DNA of 64,000 bases from Drosophila persimilis (taxonomy: Eukaryota; Arthropoda; Insecta; Diptera; Drosophilidae), in NCBI RefSeq assembly GCF_003286085.1, contig NW_020825361.1, positions 372,001 to 436,000 of the forward strand, read 5' to 3'. The notes beneath the pieces were generated by a model. That model was given only the letters and a program-made list of their open reading frames with translations. It searched no databases and was not told the origin of the DNA. The translations under genes and the position numbers were made by a program. Shown piece after piece: positions 12,193-22,924 of this stretch (within the stretch, counting starts at the first letter, position 1; every line of letters starts with the position of its first letter).

Positions 12193-13168
12193 ATCCTCCC
12201 AGGACGAGGACGAGGATGGGCTTCAAGAACAAAGGCTCGCCCACACTCACATTCACATATGAGAGTGCGTGCATGTGTGCGGGTGTGAATAACTATGTAC
12301 AGTCATTTTCAGTTTACATTATTTACCCAATTTCCCAAAAACTCACAGCTCCACGCTCTTCTCCCCTCCCCTCTCCCCTTCATCTACCATACACGCTTTC
12401 TCATTGCGTAAAACTTTCATTTAGTTTTCTAATTACTTTTTTAATCAAGAAACCAAAGATTGCTGTGCAACCCTTTCTTTCGGTAGACGGGGATGGGAAT
12501 GCGGATGGGGCAAGGTCTGGTCTAAACCAAAAACATGGATTCTGTCTTACTGTATCCGTTGTGTTAGCCAAACGAGAGATTAGGGGGCAAAGGAATTACG
12601 AACAGTGCTCCAGAAGTATGCTTCCAAAGGTCCCACTTGGAATACTGAATGTTTCCTAAAGTAAAATAGAGCTAGCATTAATTGGATGTTTGATGATTAA
12701 TATCTCAAGAATGGTAATGCACCTTTTAAGCTGCATCTCTGGTGGCTCTTACTTGGAGATTTTACGAAAAGGAAAATTAAGCCCGTATATTGCCTGGTAA
12801 AAATTGCCAGTTAGTCTTTAGGCGAAAGGGGAATGTGCTGAATTTTTCGAGCCATACATATACTCATATATGACGTATATGATACATATACAGATAGCAG
12901 ATAGTTTTTGTCCATCCTGAGAGTGGTAGAAATTGGTTAAGTGATAAAAGCATTAGAGTTCTGTACTTCTCAAAGGTTATATAGGATGGCTATTCTTATA
13001 GCGAATTCCCAGATGACTTATATAGCACCTTTCCCTCTTTATTTAGTATTCCACATTTTCCCTTGAATCTTTGCCAATCTTCCAGGTATGGCGTTCTTTG
13101 TCCAGTTGTATGTCTGCCCCTCCCAAATATCACAATCTTTTGCTGGACAAAGGTCTTTAGTCTGGGCA

Positions 13169-13262
13169 GCCATTTTGAATAAGCATTCGTTTGCTCGCTA
13201 CCCATTCCCCATTCCCCATCCCTCAACCTCTACCTCTCCTTCTCGCTCTCGCTCTCGCTCTG
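13169..13262. promoter_or_regulatory. Possible PHO/GAGA element pair
   Basis: GCCATTTTG at 13169-13177 matches the PHO core GCCAT followed by A/T-rich bases. About 70 bases downstream, three CTCTCG units at 13242-13262 give CGAGAG repeats on the minus strand, which GAGA factor can bind. The pairing resembles part of a Polycomb response element, but only two motif types are present. Confidence 0.2.
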
Positions 13263-14260
13263 TAGAGTGTAGGTGTGTGCGCGTCTGGACTGGAGCTGAA
13301 TCAAAATGCTTTTGGCTCTGGTTCTGCCTTTGGTATTGCCTCTGTGGGTGTGAGTCTGTCTGTGCTTGGGATTGTTTGTTTGCTGCATGGCGTCGTTGTC
13401 GCGTCTGGCCACCCCAAGAAGTGTACTCCACCATCCACATCCACATCCATCCATCTGTCCTGTGGGCTTTGCCTTATCCGCACTGCATGGACAACCCTCC
13501 TGACCAATTCCGAGTCTGTTTCCAGGGGACTGGCTGTCAGTCGTCAACGCGTGGCTGGCCCGTGGCCGAGAGCCTTCGCTTTCGCCTTCGATTCGCCATT
13601 TGCCCTGCCCTCCTACTGCTGGAGCCTTGATAGTTATTGAGTTTCGCCAAGCCATCTTCCATCCCCCGGCCCCCAGCCCCCAGCCCAAAGCAATCCGCCC
13701 GCCTCGTTTCAGTTTTGGCCCCAGGCTGAGGGGCCTGCTACCCGTAGCAATGTAATGTCAATTTACTTCAAATTGAAATGATTCAAGGGCGAATTCGAGA
13801 CCCAGTCGCCCCCAACCTACCATCCTCCCATCCTCCCGCAGCGTAATCTGCGTTTGGGTTTCTCAGTCGCTATTTTTGGTCCAAAGTCCGAGGGCTAACT
13901 TGGCAAATTTTAGCACTGTCCATGCGCAGGACCACGGCCACAACCAGGAGCAGACAGCCTGGATGGACGGACAGCCTGGACTGGACTGGAGGAGGAGCTG
14001 GGTAAAGGATGACAGGGCTTGTATTTATTGTTACCGCTTTTCGTGGTCGCGTCACACAAAAACTTCGGACACGCCGAACTTTGTTTATAGGAAGTGGAGG
14101 GGGTCGGTCGTGGTGGAAGGTCGGTGACGAGGACGAAAAATCGTTGACGGTGAGGGAGGGGAAAATTGCTGGTAAAGATTCTTTGGGGCAAAGCAGTCCG
14201 GACTCCTGGCTGACGTAAAATATTTATTACTTATCTCCCAGCTCCACCCCCACCTTCCCC

Positions 14261-14389
14261 CAGCCACAGCCACAGCCACAGCCTGGAACCCCAGAAGTCT
14301 ATCGATGGCCATGTCCTTGGTCCTACGGTAAGGGTAAAATATGAGCCCCAAGCCTCTGCCCCATCCCATCCCGTCCCGTCCCGTCCATC
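14261..14389. repeat. (CAGCCA)n and (CCCGT)n arrays
   Basis: CAGCCA hexamers at 14261-14283 and CCCAT/CCCGT pentamers at 14361-14389. Confidence 0.85.
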
Positions 14390-15016
14390 CTTAACCCTCC
14401 AGCTTCATCTCCAACCCCCTTTAAGCCATTACCGTCCGAAAATAGTCCACTGATTCCTCTCGTCTGGAGTTGTTTATGCGTCTGAGTTGCTTCATTTACC
14501 ATCTCCTGGTGCTGGTGGTCCTCCTTCTGAACTTCGTGGATGTCTGCGGACATCTTCTGTCACAGTGTCTGTGAGTTTCTGTGTGTGTGAGTGTGTGTGT
14601 GAGGGGGTTGTGATGGCGGTTAATGTACACAGTTATGGTCGAAATGACCAAAGCGAGACTTTTGCGGCATTGAATCAGGTGCGCTGGGATTATTGATTTC
14701 CTCCGACCATCCAAAAAGGAAATAGAAATAGCCCACAATTTGGTAGTACTGGACCCTTCTGTGAAAGGGGGATACGATTGAGAATATAGCTATTTTAGGG
14801 TTCGAAATGAAATGAAATTTCGAATGGGGAGAGTTGGGTTTATGTATAAGTGGTTGAACGGGTTGAAATTCAGGCCCTGGTGTGGGGTCTTCAACTCTGG
14901 AGAAATTAACGTTGCGAAATAAATAAAATGGATGTTCAAATGTCGCTAGAAGACCACAAGCTGTCACAACAGCTCCTTTTTTCATGGAAAATCTTCAAGT
15001 TTTCCCATTCACATAT

Positions 15017-15039
15017 ACATATGTATGTATGTATGTATA
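15017..15039. repeat. (ATGT)n tetranucleotide array
   Basis: Five tetramers next to a TATACATATG palindrome-like segment. Confidence 0.85.
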
Positions 15040-15615
15040 AGGCATGTGTGTATACATGTATATGTGTTCATTTCTCTGCTTTCAGTCCCTCCCACTTTAT
15101 GAGCTAAAGACAACAAAGCTTTGAGGCAAAACTTCCCGAAAAGTAGAAGCAGAAAGGGTTGAGTGCAACTGGATGGGGACGCGGATGTGGGGTGACTCTC
15201 ATATATGGAGGAGCCACGAGCAAGTTCCTTTCCGACGTCCATCCAAGTCTATGTCCTTTCACACAAACACACAGCTCCCCATCCTCCACCATTAGACCTT
15301 TTGTTGTCTGCAGTGCGACTCGTAGCTAGATGCGTGTGTGTGAGAGTACAAAGTACACTCGGAGAAAACATGCAGACAAGTCTCTATGTAGTCCTCGCAA
15401 ATGTGGGCTTCAGCAAAGTAACAATCACTTGGGAAATACATTTATACGGACACATATCAGATTACTATTAAAATTTCTAATCGGTGTACCTTTTTTTTTC
15501 GAGTGCACATGTGTGCGTGTGTAGCTCTGCAAAAGTTTAATTCCAATCACAAAGACATACACATGCGCACACAAATGAAAATTTCGCTGTGTACGCCTCT
15601 GGCTCGCTTCTCCTT

Positions 15616-15640
15616 CTGTGTGTGTGTGTGTGTGTGTATG
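15616..15640. repeat. (GT)n microsatellite
   Basis: A pure GT run of about 22 bases. Confidence 0.9.
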
Positions 15641-16422
15641 TGGGAAAAGTTTGGAAATTTGTGCGGTGGCAAACCGACTGACGTCCCTGTACGGTTCCAG
15701 CTATGGCAAAATAGGATCTAAAATCCTTTTTAAGCTTTGCATGTGTGTGCGACACACAGGCCACACCATCGCCACTCCAAATCCCCTTCCCCGGTCTATA
15801 TACGAGTACATAAAGGGAAGTTGGCTTCTGGGTAAAACTAAAATAAAACGAAGTTTCTAACTAACATTTTCAAAACTCTCATATTATGTCTTTGAGATCT
15901 GTTTCGTTTCGCTTCGGCGTGTTCCTTGCTCCCGTACGCTGGATTCCCTTTAGTTGTGTTTACCATTCTAGGAGTTTCGCATATTCACAAGCTTTCCTCA
16001 GCTTTTCCTATTTTGGCTCAATAGGTTTCACTTTTTTAGTGCCAAATTTTGAGGTACAGTGAGACTTGTAGAACCTTTCTATAGCCTCAAATTAGTTTTT
16101 CTAAATTGTGTTATATAGTACGATTGTAGCATAGAGTAAAAATCAGTGAGTCGAGGCAGACCGCTTCGAGAGGCGTCGACTGTCCGCTAGTAGAGGTTAC
16201 ATTCTTCTCTATTTCGGTCTCTCAGACCATATTGAAAGAGCAGATAATATGAATATTTGTAACTGCCATCGAAGCTAGATTCAATCTGCTTTTGTGTGTA
16301 AGATGATTTCGAGTTCTTGCGATTAAAAACGACTACAGCTCTGTAGCTCTTCTCCTTTTTGTTGGTGTCCCTAATAAACCCTGACTGATATATGTAGATG
16401 TCAAGCCCCATTTGAAATAAAA

Positions 16423-16734
16423 ATGAACTCAACCAAAGAAGAAGAACCACTCGAACACATTGTTATTGGATGCAGCGAGAAATCGGTGACTGTCAAAGGT
16501 TTGAAATTCGTTGGAATGGGGAACACTCGGCTGGAGGAAATAGAGGATGGAGTCGATGCGGGTCATGGTGATGGGGCAGGCGGACAGCATTGGTGGGTCG
16601 TTAGGCAAACGGATAGTGCAAGAGCAGGAAGATACCGAGAGCCGGAGGAAGTGGAACGGGAGGGAGAGGGACAGGGAAGTAAGGCGCAGGCGGAAGCAGA
16701 CGACACAGTCTTTCTGTTAAAAGTTCGAGTCTGA
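16423..16734 (+). CDS. Candidate small ORF, 103 residues, unknown
   Basis: I do not recognise this protein. The ATG follows AAATAAAA, close to the A-rich context favoured at Drosophila starts, and the frame ends at TGA 16732-16734. The first 45 residues have mixed, non-repetitive composition. After that come Gly/Asp-rich and Glu/Arg/Gly-rich stretches derived from GGA-type repeats. There is no signal peptide or membrane segment. A GTAAGG within the frame at about 16679 could be a splice donor. With roughly 2,000 ATGs in the window, several ORFs of about 100 codons are expected by chance, so this is only a candidate for conservation testing. Confidence 0.15.
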   Translation: MNSTKEEEPLEHIVIGCSEKSVTVKGLKFVGMGNTRLEEIEDGVDAGHGDGAGGQHWWVVRQTDSARAGRYREPEEVEREGEGQGSKAQAEADDTVFLLKVRV

Positions 16735-16996
16735 CATGTGCAGCTGTAGCAGGAAGCGGAGCTGTGGCAGGGAGCCGGGTGGCGGGAGGTGGGAGGCGGG
16801 TTGGCGGCAACAGGAGCTGCTCAGCCTTTGGTTGCCACAGCGAATCAAGCAACTCAACTCGCGACTCGCCCACACACGAATCCAGCGTATAGATGTGCAT
16901 ATATGTATGTACCTATATGTATACATGTGTATACATATTTATCGACTTTGTGAGCTCCGCTCCTGAAAACATCAAGTGAACGGAAGAACCACTGTG

Positions 16997-17028
16997 AGGT
17001 TGGGGTTGGGGCTGGGGCTGGTGCTGGT
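16997..17028. repeat. GGTTGGG/GGGGCT G-rich array
   Basis: G3-G4 tracts separated by two or three bases give plus-strand G-quadruplex potential. Confidence 0.8.
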
Positions 17029-17655
17029 TCTGGGGCCTGGGAGTCCTGTCGGGAGTGGTTTGAGTAGCAGCGGAGACGGCGAAAACGGACAAACTGCCGG
17101 ACGGAGTGCTGCTGCCTTTGCCACGGCAAATGTTCCATTAGTCCTGATGAGACCGTGGAGAGCGCGACAAGCGGCAGAACCGTAAAAGTGGGGGCCGGCT
17201 TGGGGTCTTCGACTACACTAAGGGGAATTGCCGGCGTTTCCGAATATGCTTTTACAATCTTCAGAATACGATTGAAATTTACTGAAATGATATTACGCAA
17301 CCCTGATTAAAGCTGGAATTTTTCCTTCAAATGGAAATAAAGTCTTCTTTCGCTCTTCCAGCTAACTTTTCGATGTAACAACAATTTTTCCTCAGTGTAA
17401 ACACTTGAAAAATGGTTCCTTGTCCCCATTTACATTTACAGAGCCAGCCCCCTTTCCATTTTTTGCTTGGAAAAGGGAAATCTTTATATGACAGGATCCT
17501 CCAATATGGGAACGAAGTTTTACCATCTAAGATTGTTTGGAGAGCATTTTTAGATGCTTCTTTAAGCCCTTTTTTTGTATGATATTTGACTTTATGGAGA
17601 CCATACTTCGTTTTTACTCCTTGGATGTTTTCTAATAGATTTCCTTGTCGCTACT

Positions 17656-17672
17656 TTATCTATCTATCTATC
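17656..17672. repeat. (TATC)n array
   Basis: About four tetramers upstream of the small ORF at 17723. Confidence 0.85.
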
Positions 17673-17722
17673 CCTATTGATTAGAGCGTGTACCATCATA
17701 GATGATATTCTTTTGTCCTTAG

Positions 17723-18028
17723 ATGTCTGATGGTTTATTGCTCTGGAAAATGCCAAATCTGAAGAGATGGCTTGGCATGCACTTGCTATTGCTGCTCCTG
17801 TCTTTGCTTAGAAGTAATTCCATATTTAATTCAGTCTTTCTTTGTCATTGTCTTGCTCATATCCGTGATGAGGACTTAGTTTTAGGTGCACCACCATTCC
17901 CCCATTTCCTAAGAAAGTTTCAGTGGCTTAAGCGGGCATGGGGTTGGGCATTTGTGGCAAGGAATACCCTTCTCTTCGACCAAAGTGGTAGCAGATTGCT
18001 ACCTGAAACGGATGTTGAGTTCCAGTAA
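17723..18028 (+). CDS. Candidate small ORF with signal-peptide-like start, 101 residues
   Basis: I do not recognise this protein. There are two in-frame ATGs: 17723 and 17750, the second in a GAAAATG context that suits Drosophila initiation better. From the second ATG, a short basic segment is followed by a run of Leu (about residues 10-20), resembling a secretory signal peptide. The remaining 70 residues include two Cys and Lys-Arg or Arg-Lys pairs. The frame stops at TAA 18026-18028. A pyrimidine-rich tract ending in TTAG immediately precedes the first ATG and could be a splice acceptor. No clear promoter is visible. Chance is a realistic explanation. Confidence 0.15.
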   Translation: MSDGLLLWKMPNLKRWLGMHLLLLLLSLLRSNSIFNSVFLCHCLAHIRDEDLVLGAPPFPHFLRKFQWLKRAWGWAFVARNTLLFDQSGSRLLPETDVEFQ

Positions 18029-18106
18029 TAATCTCAGAAGGACTTTATTTTATCGAGAGATTCTCCTGGTCAGCCAACCGATGTACCCTGTGGCCGATGT
18101 AGGGTG

Positions 18107-18137
18107 CCCAGCCCCAGCCCCAGCCCCAGCCCCAGCT
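18107..18137. repeat. (CCCCAG)n hexamer array
   Basis: Five CCCCAG hexamers in tandem; the minus strand has GGGG tracts with short spacers. Confidence 0.9.
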
Positions 18138-18613
18138 CACACGCAAGTGTATGCGTACATATGCATGTACATTCGTACATCAACAAGTCTGCTCTGAAAT
18201 ACAATTTACTTTTCGTTGGGATTACATTTTGTGTGTGTGTCTGTGTGTCGCTGCCCCTGCTCCTTGTTTGCCATTCGCTTTGGTAAATAAAAAGAGCTCA
18301 GCTTTCGCTCGGGAGGAGGTGGCATGCGGTGCAAGGAGGGGAGGCCCCTGCCGCAAGCAGTTGAACCATCTGAGGCGGAAAGTACGTATAAGCCCTGTCA
18401 GTGGCATAGTTTCCGTGTTTTCTCCTCCAGCTACGTTAAGCATCTGGCTAGGGATTATTATTTGCCATATTATAAGAAAACGGTTTTAGTTCAAATGTCA
18501 ACAGCATTTGTCATGGGAGCAATGCAGAATGCAGAATGCAGGTCCGCGGTACGAGTGGCCCACTCGGGCCCAGGCGAATGCGAATGTGAGAATAATGCGG
18601 TCGAGTAGACAAC

Positions 18614-18634
18614 GATGGATGGATGGATGGATGG
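18614..18634. repeat. (GGAT)n tetranucleotide array
   Basis: About five units, the same unit as at 198-230. Confidence 0.9.
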
Positions 18635-19616
18635 CTCAGGCCATAGCTCCGAGCGCTGCTCTATATGGTCTAGACAGGGACCTACCAGAGATCCCTAATT
18701 TATCCGGGGATAAGCTTCAGTTTGCGCAAGCGAATGAATAGAAATGGGATTGATTGATGCACAAATTTAAGCAGTTGAACATTTTAACAGCATTTCTATA
18801 TCATAGAAGAATTAGTAAATCAGCAGTATATCAAAATAGGGACAACATAAATAGCATAATAAATTGCTTTTCCGAAAAAATGGGAATCTTTTATCAGGTT
18901 AAATGAAAGATTGGGAATAATCCGGGGATATAGTTCACTCTAGTGATGATAGTAGGAATAATTCATTGATTGAAACATCAAACATCTAAAACGTCTCTTA
19001 GCAAATACAAATCCTCCTTAAGAGGATACTTCTGGACTTGTTTCCCATTCCCCTTGACTTCTATATGCTATTTCTATCATCAACTGCCTGAATCTCTTGA
19101 AGTTTTCATTTAAATCCAATGATATATGACAAGCAAGGGGGCCCACAATGTTTAGTGACAACAAGCAATGGAAATGCCCAAGAGTCCTCCCCTACCTCAG
19201 TCTCGGTCTCAGCCCTGCCGGCCCTGCCATGTCCTGCCATGTCCTGCCCAATGATGATGACCAATTCAATAATAATTCATTCCGCATAAGGATGTAAGCA
19301 GTAAGTCAAATATTTTCAGCATATTATGGCAACCATGTTTTGATCGTGTGCCCAGCCCACTCGGGACCTCTACCCATATGTCCTTACCCGTATTCCCTGT
19401 TTGTTGCTGTAGCAGGGGGATGTTCCACCATTAATTCTGTGATTTATGTTCTGTTTAATGTGAAAAATGCAATGTTTTTACCAAAGAGATCACTCCCATG
19501 CTCTAGCACGCTTCATAATGTGCGTGCGAGGCGAGCTAAGGGAGGATGAGCCCCGTAGCCCCGTAGCCCCGTAGTCCTGACTCAATGCGACTCGCCCTGA
19601 CTCGACCTCGGGGCCT

Positions 19617-20451
19617 GGTCACTAATCAAGTTGACCACTGGTCATGCGCTCGTTCACCCCGGAAATGAGATGAGCTGAACTCGACGACCGACGACCGGCG
19701 ACCATCGCCCTCCACCAACTCCCATTTACCTTTACCTTCCCGGTCATCGGTACATCAGAACCGGTACAAATTCATTAAACGCACAACGATCGAAAAAAGT
19801 TTACTTCAATTTGCATACCAATTGCTCGCCCTGATTTGCTCATCGGGGGATGTCAACCCCCAGGATACCTCAAGGCGTACTGGCAGCCAGGCAGCTGAAA
19901 CGATGCTTCCAAGGGGTTGCTAGAGACCTAGAGGACTAGAGGACTGGACCCCTGCCTGGGCCTGTTTATAAGCGTGATAATGATGATGGCTGACCTTTCG
20001 TTTGTTGCCAGTCGAGTTGACCATGTTGTCGGCCCCGTCTGAGGCGTGTACACCTCTCGCTTACGAGCCAACAAAATGGCGAATCGCCTTGGTCGCCGAC
20101 TTAACTTTTGACCAACGGTCAGCAACAGCACGTGGCGAAGACGTTCTCGTTCCCGTTCCCGTTCCCGTTCGATAAAGCGAACGACGAACGAAGAGACTCA
20201 TGGCATTCCCATGGCATCGAAATTGGGATTAGACGGCCCATTGACACTGCAGGCAGGGGGTCTCTGGCGGGTCTCCCTTTTCTGTTGCTTACTCTGGTGG
20301 TGGTCAGCGCTTGTCAACATTATTTCTCAATTAATTTTTCATTTTTCATAAAATTAACCCAGAAATCGCCTGGGCAGTGACCTTCGTGACCACTTGGCGC
20401 ATGGTCGGTCACACATGATGGGCCAGGACCTTTTTGATGCCCGGGCACGTG
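19617..20451. promoter_or_regulatory. Cluster of GGTCA/TGACC half-sites, candidate enhancer
   Basis: Twelve GGTCA or TGACC pentamers start at 19617, 19632, 19640, 19742, 19991, 20018, 20109, 20117, 20302, 20378, 20387 and 20407. Chance predicts one or two in this span. Two pairs share the layout TGACC-3 bases-GGTCA (19632-19644 and 20109-20121). Two CACGTG E-boxes lie at 20129-20134 and 20446-20451. GGTCA is the core half-site of nuclear receptors such as EcR/USP, HR38, ERR and FTZ-F1. The block lies about 1.5 kb upstream of the candidate promoter at 21905. Function as an enhancer is inference. Confidence 0.4.
20143..20170. repeat. (GTTCCC)n hexamer array
   Basis: Four imperfect hexamers inside the half-site cluster region. 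Confidence 0.85.
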
Positions 20452-20459
20452 TTCAAGTG

Positions 20460-21180
20460 AGTTCTCCTATTAGATTATTGGATTGTTGGATTGGAGTCTA
20501 GTTCAGTGTTTAGAGAGGCGACACTTATTGGGGGTGGATGAAGGGGGTTCTTCCTCTGCTTCTGGGGCATTTGTATTTCTCTTTTATTACATTTATTTTA
20601 TGCCCGGCTTCCGCTTCTGGCCGTTCCTCCGCCTCCGCCTCCTCCTCGTCCTCTGCAGAATCCTCTAGTGGGCGAGTCCTTAAATGAAATTAAGTCCGTG
20701 TCGGCATGCGCTGGCTCTGTTGCTGCTGCAGCCAGGAAGTGATAGAATGAATGGCTGCCACTGCCACTGGGGCTACCACTGGGGGCTGCAGTGTCAGCAA
20801 ACGGGGAGACATAGAAAGCAAAAATGCACAGACAGACTTCCTGTGGATTTTCCGGAATTTAATTTATTAAAACAACGACGGACAAGTTCGCGGTGGCAAC
20901 GATTGCCAGCTGCAAAGCCTTGATTCTGACTCTTTCTCCGCGCATCTGGCTTTAAATGATCGTTTCAGGGTTCAATTCGATGACATAACGGATTGATATT
21001 GCCGAAATCTCGAAAGGAATGAACGAAAGAAAATAACTAAAGAGATCTTTATAGATTCGACATTTTCGACTGCCGCCAAAGGTAATAAGGTAAACGAATA
21101 AGTCGATGAATTGCTAAAAAAAACTTTGTAGAACCCAATCGGTATATAGTTTTCATATTCGTATATCTGACAATTTTAGG
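20460..21180. other. Noncoding stretch between half-site cluster and promoter block
   Basis: Nothing recognisable beyond short CTCCGC units near 20625-20650 and an AT-rich part at 20950-21180. Confidence 0.6.
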
Positions 21181-21636
21181 TTATATTTTCCATTCTGGAT
21201 TCCCTTTAAGAACACAAGCAACCACGGCATTTGAAAACCACAATAAGTTCACGGCCTGCGATCCTTTCTTGACATATTCGGAAATGTTGTGCGTTTTGCG
21301 TTTAGCTGATGCGATCGCAGCAGGACCCCGAACTCGTTCGCGGAGACATATTCGTAATTCGTCGCTGACTATTTTAACATTAAAACAATTCAGCAGCAGG
21401 GGGGAAAACAGAGAGCTAGGGCGTTGGAAAACAATCGGAGCGAAGGATCGCTGACGCAACGGGATTCGGATCGTCGGCCGGGACCGGCTGTGCTTTTTTC
21501 TCGTCCGCGAACGTCCGAGCAACCGACTGTCAACGTGTCAATCAAGCGTTGCCACGCTGCCCCGCTGCCTGCAACCTGGCTGCCAGGCTGGCCTGCCCCG
21601 TCACATGATTCACACATTAATTCAGACCGAGTCCTC

Positions 21637-21660
21637 GTTCTCGTCGTCGTCGTCGTCGTC
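21637..21660. repeat. (CGT)n trinucleotide array
   Basis: About seven CGT units within the CpG-richer block upstream of the candidate promoter. Confidence 0.9.
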
Positions 21661-21768
21661 CTTGACGCACCACTCCGTTCAGCACCCTTGCGCGGTCCTC
21701 ACCGTTGCTCAAACCCTTTTCTGCCTTGGAGCCTGAAGACGTTCGCAGCGAGCTCTGACTCCTGAGTC

Positions 21769-21910
21769 GCAGCGATCGCTGCATGCCCCATGACGTCTGG
21801 GCATTCTTGACGCTTGACAGCCATTGTGTGAATGATAGGGTTAGAGCTCGATTCTCTCACCGGATAACGAAGTTGGCGCGTATTTAAGGGCAGAGTTCGT
21901 TTTCAGTTTG
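21769..21910 (+). promoter_or_regulatory. Candidate TATA/initiator core promoter with proximal palindromes
   Basis: TATTTAAG at 21881-21888 is followed by TCAGTT at 21903-21908, the canonical Drosophila initiator, with A at 21905 as the probable start. The TATA-to-start spacing of 24 bases is slightly short, since about 30 is usual. Upstream lie a perfect 14-base palindrome GCAGCGATCGCTGC (21769-21782), GACTC-CT-GAGTC (21757-21768) and a CRE-like TGACGTC (21791-21797). The preceding 500 bases are CpG-rich relative to neighbours. No coding ORF follows closely, so it would drive a noncoding RNA or a spliced gene whose exons lie elsewhere. Confidence 0.4.
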
Positions 21911-22117
21911 GTTTTGTGGCGTCATTTGCTGGTTCTGAATTCGGAGATACAGATACCACCAAATTCAAAAGTTGTATAATCAAGTTCATATTGGATATAA
22001 GAATATTGTAGGAGCTTTTGCTTTACTTGGTTTATATGGTTATAATATTTTTGCCAGCTAGAAGTCCGACATTTTTTAATTAGACATTTAGAATTGGATT
22101 TTCTTTTAGAAATACAC
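21905..22117 (+). other. Possible untranslated first exon
   Basis: This is the stretch from the proposed start to CAC|GTGAGT, a good splice-donor consensus at 22118-22123. It contains no long ORF and is AT-rich. It is called only because promoter and donor are in the right order, and no acceptor partner is identified. Confidence 0.2.
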
Positions 22118-22797
22118 GTGAGTTTGGCTGGTTTTGTATTCGTTTCGTATTTAAGATTATATCAGTATATCAAACAGGATTCCATTGGTGTGTTTGTATT
22201 ATATGATTAAAAAAAACACTATAGATTTATGTCCCAAAATGAGGTCTTTTTAAGATCTCTATCCATTTTGCTCCACTTTTCATGAGAGATAGGAAAAACA
22301 TGGAGAGACTGTTAATTCTTACACTTGTTTATCCTCGTTCCACCTATTTCATCCTATACATTTAAAAATATTTTATCTATTTACATATTTCTACTACTGG
22401 TTGCATACAACTTTCTCTCACTTTCCCTCTACTCACACCAACACCAGCCATTACATCTCGCTCCCCTCTGCCAGAGGTCGCAAATTGCACGAAAAAGATT
22501 TCGTGTATAAAAAAAGCGTTAATAATATGTTTGATAGAACTTATAGTTTCTTTAGATCTTTGGAATCAATTTCTAGAGAAAAAAACTCTATGAGTACATA
22601 AGATTTCACTCTTTCAATGTATTGCCTCGTAAAGTACTTAACTACTCCTTACCTTTGCTAGTAGGAAATATCCGCCTATTCCTTCTCCGAAGACGCGTTA
22701 TCCATTGGTCTCTGTTCACAACTGTGCGACGGTGCCTCCTGCGTGTAACCTCTTTGCAGGATTCCCTTCAACAGAGGGATCCGCATTAGGTTCACCA

Positions 22798-22838
22798 ACA
22801 GTTTCAGTTCCAGTTTCAGTTCCAGTTTCAGTTCCATT
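22798..22838. repeat. (CAGTTTCAGTTC)n 12-base minisatellite
   Basis: About three copies of a 12-base unit. The reverse strand reads as alternating Glu-Leu/Thr codons, so the minus-strand ORF across it is an artefact. Confidence 0.9.
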
Positions 22839-22924
22839 TTGCAGGCACGCACGCATTCCATACGCAGGACATCTGTTCTGAGCGAATTCGCAGTTTTTCA
22901 ATATCAATAGCGGAATGGAAACTT

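Larger units (their letters stand above)
8361..13050. other. Noncoding stretch with AT-rich islands and repeat blocks
   Basis: No supported gene. AT-rich islands at 8450-8900 and 10100-10950 show no recognisable signal beyond short T runs. A long frame at 11709-12659 (316 codons) begins at TTG, crosses CCACAT and poly(C) repeats, and is matched by open frames on the other strand, so I do not call it a gene. Confidence 0.7.
13051..19600. other. Noncoding stretch with two weak ORF candidates
   Basis: Apart from the two small ORFs listed separately, I see no gene. The block mixes GC-richer stretches (13100-14650) with AT-rich ones (15850-16420, 17280-17720, 18740-19130). 21-31-base hexamer arrays occur at 14261, 16997 and 18107. 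A short CCCCGTAG triplication lies at 19551-19575. Confidence 0.65.

Noticed and set aside
11709..12659. Longest open frame, 316 codons on plus
   Set aside because: It starts at TTG, crosses CCACAT, GGTGAT and C26 repeats, and the minus strand is open across much of it. No domain is recognisable.
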